NCBI GenBank assembly: GCA_039816955.1
Contig: JBCBWU010000242.1
Coordinates: 1-9,818, forward strand
Source: Lewinella sp039816955
GTDB lineage: Bacteria; Bacteroidota; Bacteroidia; Chitinophagales; Saprospiraceae
DNA: 9,818 bases
Reading direction: 5' to 3'
This document shows, one piece after another, positions 1-5,583 of this stretch. How positions within the stretch are numbered: position 1 is the first letter of the stretch; every line of letters starts with the position of its first letter. The notes below the pieces were generated by a model that worked only from the letters and a program-made list of their open reading frames with translations, made no database searches and was not told the origin of the DNA. Position numbers and translations under genes: made by a program.

Positions 1-24
1 AACAGTGTCATTTTGACAATTGTT
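1..24 (-). terminator. Possible hairpin just downstream of the HtrA-like gene
   Basis: Bases 1-4 (AACA) pair with 21-24 (TGTT) and bases 6-10 (TGTCA) pair with 14-18 (TGACA) around a TTT loop, with a small internal loop between the two stems. On the minus strand this hairpin begins directly after the TAA stop at 27-25. It could be the stem of a terminator, but any T-run would lie outside the window, so this cannot be confirmed. Confidence 0.3.
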
Positions 25-1158
25 TTACTGTGCTCGCATGCGTACCGGCAGCTCAACCTCTTCTCCTTTACGGAATACCGTAATCTGCAGTACGTCACCA
101 ACTTTAGAACGCCCTACCATCTCGGTAAGTTCCGGCACATCACGAATTGTACGATCATTGACTTTCACAATAATATCACGTGGCAGCAGACCAGCGTACT
201 GAGCAGAACCGCCATCCACAAGCTCATCAATAACCACACCTTGGTTGATCACTACACCAAGCTCTTCTGCTACGTCGGCGTCCAGGGGATAGATGCTCAC
301 ACCCAGGAATGCGCGTTGGAAGCTACCAAACTCGATGATATCATCAACGATACGCGTTACGAGATTTACCGGGATAGCAAATGAGTACCCCTGAAATAGT
401 CCCGTACGCGTAGCAATAGCAGTATTGATACCTAAGAGCCGGCCTTCCGCATCTACCAAAGCACCACCACTGTTACCGGGGTTTACGGCGGCATCCGTCT
501 GTAGGAAGGATTCAATGGCATCCCGCCCCCGAATGAGTTCGAGGCTACGACCTTTAGCACTGATAATTCCTGCTGTCACGGTACTAGTTAGTTCCAGTGG
601 GTTGCCAACGGCCAGTACCCACTCTCCGATCTCTGCCTGATCAGAGTCCGCGACATCAAGAGTAGGCAAACCAGTTGCCTCTATCTTTAAAACGGCTAGG
701 TCAACTTTTTCATCCGTCCCAATGACCTCAGCCTTAAACTGGCGGTTATCACTTAGCGTCACCGTCACGGCTTCCGCATTTTCTACTACGTGGTTATTGG
801 TGATAATGTAGCCATCAGAGGTGTAAATCACTCCAGAGCCGCTGCCACCACCAGGCCCTCCAAACGGGCTATCCTCATCGAAGAAAAAGCGTAAGGGACT
901 CTCACCTCCACTACTAGAAGCGGTAGCAGCAATTCCCACTACCGATGGGGTAGCTCGCTGCGCAGCTGCTTTAAAGTCAAATGTGGGGGCTATACCGGTG
1001 CTGGCATTTGCACCAGGACTCAGATTCACCTGCCGTACTGGTACTTCTGTACTTGAGGTAGCCGGGCCACCTGCAGCGGGTAGAATCAGATAGGCTCCTG
1101 CCAAAGCGATGGCTCCACCGATGAGGCCCGCTGAAATTGTTTTCCACCATTGACTCAT
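25..1158 (-). CDS. htrA: HtrA/DegQ-type serine endoprotease, single PDZ
   Basis: Envelope serine protease of the HtrA (S1C) family, expected to degrade or refold damaged proteins in the periplasm. The 377-residue product starts with a hydrophobic segment at about 8-30 that is either a signal peptide or a membrane anchor. A glycine-rich stretch (about 99-109) leads into the trypsin-like domain. The catalytic triad is complete: His123 in TNNHVV, Asp153 in VDLAVLKI and Ser230 in GNSGGAL. One PDZ domain follows at about 282-375, with FLGVSI as its carboxylate-binding-loop region. DegP and DegQ usually have two PDZ domains and are about 450-500 residues long, so this is the shorter one-PDZ form, like DegS in layout; function cannot be decided from that. 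ATG at 1158 was chosen because the hydrophobic N-terminus starts there. The next gene upstream on the same strand ends 140 nt away, so it may have its own promoter. Confidence 0.93.
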   Translation of the reverse strand: MSQWWKTISAGLIGGAIALAGAYLILPAAGGPATSSTEVPVRQVNLSPGANASTGIAPTFDFKAAAQRATPSVVGIAATASSSGGESPLRFFFDEDSPFGGPGGGSGSGVIYTSDGYIITNNHVVENAEAVTVTLSDNRQFKAEVIGTDEKVDLAVLKIEATGLPTLDVADSDQAEIGEWVLAVGNPLELTSTVTAGIISAKGRSLELIRGRDAIESFLQTDAAVNPGNSGGALVDAEGRLLGINTAIATRTGLFQGYSFAIPVNLVTRIVDDIIEFGSFQRAFLGVSIYPLDADVAEELGVVINQGVVIDELVDGGSAQYAGLLPRDIIVKVNDRTIRDVPELTEMVGRSKVGDVLQITVFRKGEEVELPVRMRAQ

Positions 1159-1223
1159 TGCTAGATATTTTTTATAAAAGAAGCGTAGCAGTTGTTTTTA
1201 AAAGAATGCAGAAAAGGCACCAA

Positions 1224-1238
1224 AAGTTGTGTCAACTT
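1224..1238. promoter_or_regulatory. Palindrome upstream of the HtrA-like gene
   Basis: AAGTTG-TGT-CAACTT is a perfect 6-bp inverted repeat with a 3-nt spacer, lying 66-80 bp upstream of the minus-strand ATG at 1158. The overlapping minus-strand octamer AACTTTTG (1228-1221) is one mismatch from the Bacteroidota -7 consensus TAnnTTTG, but I found no -33 TTG element at normal spacing. It is a plausible operator in the htrA promoter region and is unproven. Confidence 0.25.
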
Positions 1239-1298
1239 GGTCCGAATGCTACCAATTACTTTAATTAAACGATCAATTCTCCCTTAGAGATGATAAAG

Positions 1299-2492
1299 TT
1301 ACCAGTACCACCCGTGTTCGGCCACTGCCTGTATACCAGGGCCACCAGGTTGTAGGCGGCGGGCACGCATTAGGCTCTCCCTGCGGTGTGCTACATAATC
1401 TGGACGATCGGGTAGCAATTGCTGGACTTTGTTTGCACCATTATCAGAACCACTGTGGGTAAAGGCACCATCTCCGAGATAGATGCCTACGTGTGTAATC
1501 TTTTCGGAGCCATCTTCCCTAAAGCGCCCGAAGAAGAGGAAGTCACCGGGCTCTAGGCCGTTGAGCTCATCATCATATTCGACAGCGACTCCAGCGTGGA
1601 CCTGTTGTGAAGCATCGCGCGGAATGATTAGCCCCTGCTGCCAATAGACCGTCTTGGTAAATCCACTACAGTCCATTGCCTTAGGGCTGGTACCACCCCA
1701 GAAATAGGGTTTGCCAATTTGCTGAGACGCAATAGCCTGCGTAAGCGGAAAGCTCAGTTCGCGCTCGCTCAGCCATTTATCAAAAGCTTGCAGGGCGGAA
1801 TTAGGGACAAACCCTTTCCGGTCGTCAGGGTACACCACCGCCGTATAATCGCCACGAATAGCCTCACGCACCAAAATGCCACCCGCCACTAAATCCCCAA
1901 GTTGCTCACTTTCCGGATTGGGGTTGCTATACGTAAAGCCACTATTGGCGGTAAAAACAACCCGGTCTGCGTCTTGCCAGGCTTCCAATTCCTTGGCGGT
2001 CATCCGTACAATTTCTCCCCCGTGCACCCAGGCCAAGTAGCCGTCCGGACAGCGGGCAAAGTACCATTCCTCGTCCTGCTTCAATACCTGTAGTGGGGTG
2101 CCTAGAAGTACTTGAGTAGCCAGTTCTTGTGAGTGTCCCTTTTCGGAACGCAGATTAACCACCGAATGACGAGCTAGGGCAAAAGTCTCCTCCCCCAATT
2201 CTGCACTGGGCATTTCCAAAACTTGGTCATCTACGTCAGTATAGCCTTCAGCTGCCAATACCACAAGTAAACTGTCTTTAGCTGCTGATAACGTCGTTTC
2301 TCCTACTAGCGCCAGACCACCACCCTCTTGCCGCACCAATTCTACATCGAGGCGTGCTACGCGCCGATCCGGGACAAAGTGGTCTTGGAGGTCAGTAATT
2401 AAATCGGTAGTGGCTGTGGGCACCACCACAGGCTCAGATCCACAGGATAACAGGACAGTAGCCAGGAACAAGCTCAAAAGGATACGGAACAT
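1299..2492 (-). CDS. SH3b-NlpC/P60 lipoprotein cell-wall peptidase
   Basis: Probable peptidoglycan peptide hydrolase (clan CA, family C40). Family members with N-terminal SH3b modules, such as YkfC-type enzymes, cleave between D-gamma-Glu and the diamino acid of wall peptides; that specificity is known of the family and only inferred here. The 397-residue protein begins with a lipoprotein signal peptide whose lipobox LLSC puts the lipidated cysteine at Cys17. Two SH3b-like domains follow: about 106-165, with the VVNLRS start typical of SH3b, and about 176-236, ending in KGFVPNSAL. The NlpC/P60 domain covers about 247-370 with Cys275 in MDCSGF, His334 in THVGIYLG and His346 in FTHSG as the expected catalytic residues, so it looks active. 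A 27-residue tail ends in WYW. No Shine-Dalgarno is visible near the ATG. It lies between the htrA-like gene and the terminator of the beta-helix gene, so it is probably transcribed separately from the latter. Confidence 0.92.
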   Translation of the reverse strand: MFRILLSLFLATVLLSCGSEPVVVPTATTDLITDLQDHFVPDRRVARLDVELVRQEGGGLALVGETTLSAAKDSLLVVLAAEGYTDVDDQVLEMPSAELGEETFALARHSVVNLRSEKGHSQELATQVLLGTPLQVLKQDEEWYFARCPDGYLAWVHGGEIVRMTAKELEAWQDADRVVFTANSGFTYSNPNPESEQLGDLVAGGILVREAIRGDYTAVVYPDDRKGFVPNSALQAFDKWLSERELSFPLTQAIASQQIGKPYFWGGTSPKAMDCSGFTKTVYWQQGLIIPRDASQQVHAGVAVEYDDELNGLEPGDFLFFGRFREDGSEKITHVGIYLGDGAFTHSGSDNGANKVQQLLPDRPDYVAHRRESLMRARRLQPGGPGIQAVAEHGWYW

Positions 2493-2534
2493 AGTATAAA
2501 GATTGAACCATCCTAAGATAACAACATCTTACCC

Positions 2535-2579
2535 AAAAAAGAAAGCGGGCTGGCAAGTGGATCACTTACCAGCCCGCTT
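2535..2579 (-). terminator. Strong intrinsic terminator of the beta-helix gene
   Basis: Bases 2543-2553 pair perfectly with 2569-2579 (11 bp, GC-rich), then one C-A mismatch, then 2555-2559 pair with 2563-2567 around a GAT loop. On the minus strand the stem is followed by TTTC and six T (2542-2535), so it terminates transcription coming from the gene that ends at 2610. The plus-strand side has no T-run. Confidence 0.88.
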
Positions 2580-2609
2580 CTCTTAGGCAGGTGAAACAAC
2601 AGTTACAGA

Positions 2610-3635
2610 CTAGTAAGCAATGTCGCTTGCTGGACGTTGCTGAACGCCGGAGCGCTTAGGCTGAACCTTACCGGAGCGAAGCTTAATAGTTTGCTCTACA
2701 TCCGGATCACCAATTGTAGTAACGTTGTTGTCAAAAATATTACCACTCATTTGCGCTTCGCATACACCTCTACCTTGTACTTGGTTGTAAATAGCACCAC
2801 CTCGTACCATGCTAAAGTTCTCAGCGAAGACGCAGTCTGTGATAATTGGTTGACACTCCCCGTACAATCCGCGGTTTAGTACACCGGCACCGTACATGGA
2901 TTCGTTACCTTCAAAGCTGCAGTTTTTAATTGTTGGATTACAAGTGCCAAAGTTTCCATCATTGAAAACGGCACCCCCATTGAAGTCGGAGCGATTGTAA
3001 ACAAATTTGCAATCGCTGATGACAGGAGAAGTCTCTCCTTCGTTCGCGTAATTATAGATAGCTGCTCCTTCACGAGAAAAATTCTCCAGGAACAGACAGT
3101 TGGCAATTGTTGGAGAAGAAACACCGGCGTCGCCGTTGTTAAAGATACCAGCACCACAAGTGCTAAGATCAGCTCCTTCTACCATACCGTCGGCATAACC
3201 GCCGGTGATCACGAAACCATCTAGAATAGTAGATGCGTCTACGTGATTGAAGTAAACGACGGTGTAGCTGTTGTCTTCCATCACTGCGGCATCACCAATG
3301 TCACCAGACAGGATAGTAAGATTCGCCTTTGCGTCGCGATCTTCGAATTTCTTTTCGGTGCCTTCAAAGCCACCGTAAACAGCTACTCCACTTGGAATTG
3401 CGAAAGTAGCAGTGCGATCATCTTCAGTAGTTGGCAGGTAAGATCCTGCCGCTACCCAAATTTGATCACCTTCTTGCGCCACTGCCAATGCGTCCTGCAA
3501 GTTGGCAAACGCTTTCTCCCAACTAGTACCTTCACCAGTACCCTCTGGGTGAACGTAGAGACGATTATTTGCTAGTAAGGCAACTCCAAGAGCCGAACAG
3601 CAGATAATCGAGAATGTGAGTAAAAATTGCTTCAC
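2610..3635 (-). CDS. Secreted beta-helix protein with Pmp-like repeats
   Basis: Exported protein of 341 residues with an N-terminal signal peptide (about 1-22, cleavage likely near LLA-NN). Residues 25-115 match the start common to many Bacteroidota beta-helix proteins (RLYVHPEGTGEGTSW, LQDALAVAQEGDQIWVAAG, VYGGFEGTE, LSGDIGD). From 161 to 304 five repeats of 29-31 residues carry GGA(I/V)-(Y/F)N-like motifs at 161, 190, 220, 249 and 279, and FxxN motifs at 182, 211, 241, 270 and 301. This GGAI plus FxxN pairing is the signature of Chlamydia polymorphic membrane protein repeats, which form right-handed parallel beta-helices. Cysteines recur at the same repeat position. No type IX secretion C-terminal domain is seen; the protein ends in a basic tail (about 317-335). 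The role is unknown; adhesion or surface display is a guess. The start is GTG, supported by CAAAAGGA seven nucleotides upstream. The gene has its own terminator and is probably monocistronic. Confidence 0.88.
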   Translation of the reverse strand: MKQFLLTFSIICCSALGVALLANNRLYVHPEGTGEGTSWEKAFANLQDALAVAQEGDQIWVAAGSYLPTTEDDRTATFAIPSGVAVYGGFEGTEKKFEDRDAKANLTILSGDIGDAAVMEDNSYTVVYFNHVDASTILDGFVITGGYADGMVEGADLSTCGAGIFNNGDAGVSSPTIANCLFLENFSREGAAIYNYANEGETSPVISDCKFVYNRSDFNGGAVFNDGNFGTCNPTIKNCSFEGNESMYGAGVLNRGLYGECQPIITDCVFAENFSMVRGGAIYNQVQGRGVCEAQMSGNIFDNNVTTIGDPDVEQTIKLRSGKVQPKRSGVQQRPASDIAY

Positions 3636-3642
3636 GCCTAAG

Positions 3643-3650
3643 TCCTTTTG
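3643..3650 (-). promoter_or_regulatory. Shine-Dalgarno deciding a GTG start
   Basis: The minus-strand sequence CAAAAGGA ends seven nucleotides before GTG (3635-3633). No ATG lies near, and the residues after GTG form a clean signal peptide (MKQFLLTFSI), so this site fixes the start. The other genes in the window lack so clear a site. Confidence 0.65.
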
Positions 3651-3676
3651 AGTTGTTTGAAATAAATCTGATCCTC

Positions 3677-3699
3677 GTGTGAGTCCTAATGGATCACAC
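3677..3699. other. Stem-loop in the leader region of the beta-helix gene
   Basis: GTGTGA (3677-3682) pairs with TCACAC (3694-3699). After a bulged G, TCC (3684-3686) pairs with GGA (3691-3693) around a TAAT loop. It lies 42-64 nt upstream of the minus-strand GTG start, so it could be a 5' leader hairpin on that strand or the first stem of a plus-strand RNA. Confidence 0.45.
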
Positions 3700-3727
3700 A
3701 GAAGCTGCTAATTCGGTGAGTTGAGTG

Positions 3728-3851
3728 TTAACGGTGGGATGACCGAAAATCAATCAAACGAATTGAACACCTTCCTTTACGGATGGCGTCAAACAAAAAC
3801 AAACTTGAATGGGATAACCTGATTACTTAACTGAGGGATGACAGCTAATCA
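3728..3851. repeat. 25-nt imperfect direct repeat, two copies
   Basis: The copies at 3728-3752 and 3827-3851 are 99 nt apart and match at 20 of 25 positions without gaps. The fixed parts are TTAAC, GGGATGAC and AATCA, each at the same offset. They carry two of the GGGATR motifs of this region. They may be binding sites for a protein, or part of a repeated RNA fold. Confidence 0.5.
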
Positions 3852-3860
3852 CCAGTAAAC

Positions 3861-3930
3861 AGATAGTTGACTAGCTTGGGATAAAGCTACTAAACTATCT
3901 CCAAAAGAGCAAATTCTTTTGGTTTTTTTG
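3861..3930 (+). ncRNA. Candidate structured RNA 3' end: compound hairpin plus terminator
   Basis: Bases 3861-3868 (AGATAGTT) pair with 3893-3900 (AACTATCT). After a 3-by-3 internal loop that itself holds one A-T pair, TAGCTT (3872-3877) pairs with AAGCTA (3884-3889) around the loop GGGATA. The terminator hairpin begins at the very next base. Together they look like the 3' end of a transcript running left to right, with the 5' end perhaps near 3661-3730. No plus-strand gene lies in front of it, and no good promoter was found. It could be a small RNA, or an antisense transcript starting within the beta-helix gene. Confidence 0.42.
3901..3929 (+). terminator. Intrinsic terminator with no gene in front
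   Basis: CCAAAAGA (3901-3908) pairs perfectly with TCTTTTGG (3915-3922) around a 6-nt loop, followed directly by seven T (3923-3929) on the plus strand. On the minus strand there is no T-run after the stem. The stem has only three G-C pairs, so it may be a weak terminator. Confidence 0.6.
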
Positions 3931-4062
3931 GCGTGTTGGATTGTAACTGTGCTAAAGAGAAACCGCAGTGGGATAGATGAAGTATTCTCTCATGTTCAGC
4001 TTCATTAACGAGTGTAAATATAAATGGTTTCGTCTAGAAGCGAAAAACTTTCGGATAAATTT

Positions 4063-4082
4063 CGGAAAAAATTCGTTTTCCG
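4063..4082. repeat. Inverted repeat in the AT-rich region
   Basis: CGGAAAA (4063-4069) and TTTTCCG (4076-4082) form a perfect 7-bp inverted repeat with a 6-nt spacer. The right arm is part of TTTTCCGGCAG (4076-4086), which recurs as TTTTCCGGTAG at 4117-4127. Function is unknown; it may be an operator. Confidence 0.35.
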
Positions 4083-4220
4083 GCAGAAAAACGGCAAAAA
4101 GCGGTCCAAAAATTTATTTTCCGGTAGGAATGCTTTATTTTTCGCAACCCTAATTTAGTTCGGTGCTCCGCATCGAAAAATCATTATCTCTTCTTAAGGG
4201 CGACCTCATAGCAACTGACG

Positions 4221-4232
4221 TTTTCGCGAAAA
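4221..4232. repeat. 12-bp perfect palindrome
   Basis: TTTTCGCGAAAA reads the same on both strands without a spacer. It contains one TTTCG and one CGAAA pentamer of the set found across this region. It could be a dimeric regulator site. Confidence 0.35.
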
Positions 4233-4243
4233 AAATCCGACTG

Positions 4244-4263
4244 TACCTGACCGTCGACAGGTA
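4244..4263. repeat. Inverted repeat TACCTG-CAGGTA
   Basis: TACCTG (4244-4249) and CAGGTA (4258-4263) form a perfect 6-bp inverted repeat with an 8-nt spacer, about 220 bp upstream of the PorP/SprF-like start. It is a possible operator half-site pair. Confidence 0.3.
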
Positions 4264-4271
4264 GCTCATTT

Positions 4272-4294
4272 CGTATGAATATATTTATCATACG
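4272..4294. promoter_or_regulatory. Operator-like palindrome CGTATGA-TCATACG
   Basis: CGTATGA (4272-4278) and TCATACG (4288-4294) form a perfect 7-bp inverted repeat around a 9-nt A/T-only spacer. The half-site centres are 16 bp apart, about one and a half helical turns. It lies about 190 bp upstream of the PorP/SprF-like gene and looks like a dimer-binding site; the regulator is unknown. Confidence 0.35.
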
Positions 4295-4465
4295 TAATAC
4301 CCAAACAAAATGGACCCTTTGCCGTAAAAGCAGAAAGTAGTAATGTAGACTCGGTGTAGAAGTGACAATGAACGGTAGGTTCAGTCTAATAAAAGGCAAT
4401 TTACTCACATTTACTTCCAACCGCCCTCTACACTACAGCTGCCTCATAAGAACAGTAATCCCTAC

Positions 4466-4477
4466 GCCCCTCGGGGC
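4466..4477 (+). promoter_or_regulatory. GC hairpin directly before a start codon
   Basis: GCCC (4466-4469) pairs with GGGC (4474-4477) around a CTCG loop, three nucleotides before ATG 4481. It occupies the place where a ribosome-binding site would be, in an otherwise AT-rich leader. It might lower initiation at 4481 or favour the in-frame ATG at 4487. Confidence 0.4.
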
Positions 4478-4480
4478 AAT

Positions 4481-5563
4481 ATGAACATGAAACAACAGTT
4501 TATGATGGTAAGACAAACCCTCCCAGCCCTTTTGTGCCTATTCCTTTGGGTGGTAGGCCTCCAAGCTCAGGATTTTCACTATTCCCAATTTTCGTATGCT
4601 CCATTACATTTAAATCCTGCATTGACCGGCGTTTTTGCAGGAGATACCCGTATTGCCGCTAGTTATCGTAGCCAGTGGAATCAGGTACCAGTAGCTTACG
4701 AGACGTTCACAGTGACTGCCGACCATAAATACACTTGTGGTGCTGCCGGGCCAGGATTTTTCTCGGTTGGCGCAGCCCTTAACTACGATCAAGCGGGTGA
4801 TTCTAGGTTAGCACTAGCTGAATTTGGCCTGTATGGCTCTTACACGCGCCCACTCAATGAGCAGTCCTTTGTAACAGCTGGTTTGAATATCGGCGCTGGG
4901 CAACGAGCCTTTAAAACGGAAGATTTACGTTTTGACCGAAATTTTGATCCGCTCATGCAAATGTTCAATGGCGACTTAGACAATGGGGAAAACTTCTCCA
5001 ATACCAGTCACATCTTCTTGGATGCGGGCTTTGGTATCAACTTTCGCTGGCAGGCGCTACAGAGTACTGCACTCATCGACTTACTGGAAAAGAGATCTAA
5101 ACTCGATATCGGCATCGGAATCCATCACTTGCCCCGACCAGATATGAGTTTTCGGGATGATGTAGAATCTAAACTGCCGATTCGCTACAGCCCCTACGCA
5201 ACAGGGATAATCCAGGTGGGAGATCCACTGGATGCACACCTGGCCATTGTGGCCCAGTATCAGGGGCCTTACCGTCAGTACTTGGCAACCATTGGTGCGA
5301 AGCTACATCTTAATCGCACACCGGGGCAGCAGCTCTCCATCATGTTGGGGGCGGGTTATCGCTTCGATGAGTTCGGCGATGCCTGGTATCCGGCACTTGA
5401 GTTCAATTATCACGAATTCCTACGGGCCAGTCTGAGTTATGATATCAACATTTCAGAATTTCAGATCGCTACCAATCGTCGTGGCGGCCTTGAGCTCAAT
5501 GTGCGCTACCTCATTAAGAAGGTGTGCCCACTCCCCAACTTTAAGTTTTGTCCCCTTATCTAA
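4481..5563 (+). CDS. PorP/SprF-family type IX secretion outer-membrane protein
   Basis: Outer-membrane protein of the PorP/SprF family. PorP binds the PorK/N and PorE parts of the type IX secretion machine, and SprF-like paralogs are needed for export and anchoring of particular large substrates such as SprB; which role applies here is inferred from context. The 360-residue product has a signal peptide (about 1-29, cleaved near LQAQ) and the family opening QDFHYSQF (30-37) followed by LNPALTG (44-50) and SYRSQWNQVP (61-70). The remainder is alternating beta strands, as expected for a beta-barrel, and the end CPLPNFKFCPL resembles the CP-rich tails of the family. The length is usual. The start is uncertain between ATG 4481 and ATG 4487, with no Shine-Dalgarno and a GC hairpin just before. 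The next gene starts 20 nt after its stop, so they are surely co-transcribed. It is probably an accessory paralog rather than core PorP. Confidence 0.93.
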   Translation: MNMKQQFMMVRQTLPALLCLFLWVVGLQAQDFHYSQFSYAPLHLNPALTGVFAGDTRIAASYRSQWNQVPVAYETFTVTADHKYTCGAAGPGFFSVGAALNYDQAGDSRLALAEFGLYGSYTRPLNEQSFVTAGLNIGAGQRAFKTEDLRFDRNFDPLMQMFNGDLDNGENFSNTSHIFLDAGFGINFRWQALQSTALIDLLEKRSKLDIGIGIHHLPRPDMSFRDDVESKLPIRYSPYATGIIQVGDPLDAHLAIVAQYQGPYRQYLATIGAKLHLNRTPGQQLSIMLGAGYRFDEFGDAWYPALEFNYHEFLRASLSYDINISEFQIATNRRGGLELNVRYLIKKVCPLPNFKFCPLI

Positions 5564-5583
5564 TCCCATCTACTTTCCTTGCT

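Larger units (their letters stand above)
3636..4480. other. 845-bp divergent intergenic region
   Basis: No convincing protein gene was found here. The only ORF of note (minus strand, 4184-4420) starts at TTG, has no family resemblance and lies in AT-rich, palindrome-dense sequence. From 3661 to 3930 the region holds several stem-loops, GGGATR motifs and a plus-strand terminator. From about 4020 to 4300 it is AT-rich with repeated TTTCG/CGAAA and palindromes. The promoters of the divergent genes at 3635 and 4481 must lie here or be absent, but I could not find a full Bacteroidota -33/-7 pair for either gene. Confidence 0.8.

Noticed and set aside
13..384. Plus-strand 123-codon frame
   Set aside because: It is antisense to the HtrA-like gene, whose catalytic and PDZ motifs make the minus strand the coding strand.
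2876..3157. Minus-strand 93-codon frame
   Set aside because: It is a shifted frame inside the repeat region of the beta-helix gene, and follows from repeated codons there.
3643..3650. Plus-strand -7-like octamer TCCTTTTG as promoter of the candidate RNA
   Set aside because: It differs from TAnnTTTG at the second base, the nearest TTG is only 13 nt upstream instead of about 19-21, and the site is better explained as the minus-strand Shine-Dalgarno.
3728..3975. CRISPR array
   Set aside because: The GGGATR repeats are short and irregularly spaced, with no constant repeat-spacer pattern.
4275..4340. Plus-strand 21-residue frame starting MNIFIIRN
   Set aside because: Too short, its start lies inside a palindrome, and there is no ribosome site or other coding signal.
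4184..4420. Minus-strand 78-codon frame in the intergenic region
   Set aside because: It starts at TTG without a ribosome site, resembles no family, and overlaps several palindromes.
5548..5583. TTG-initiated 12-residue N-terminal extension of the PorE-like protein
   Set aside because: It overlaps the end of the PorP/SprF-like gene and would put extra residues before an already complete signal peptide.
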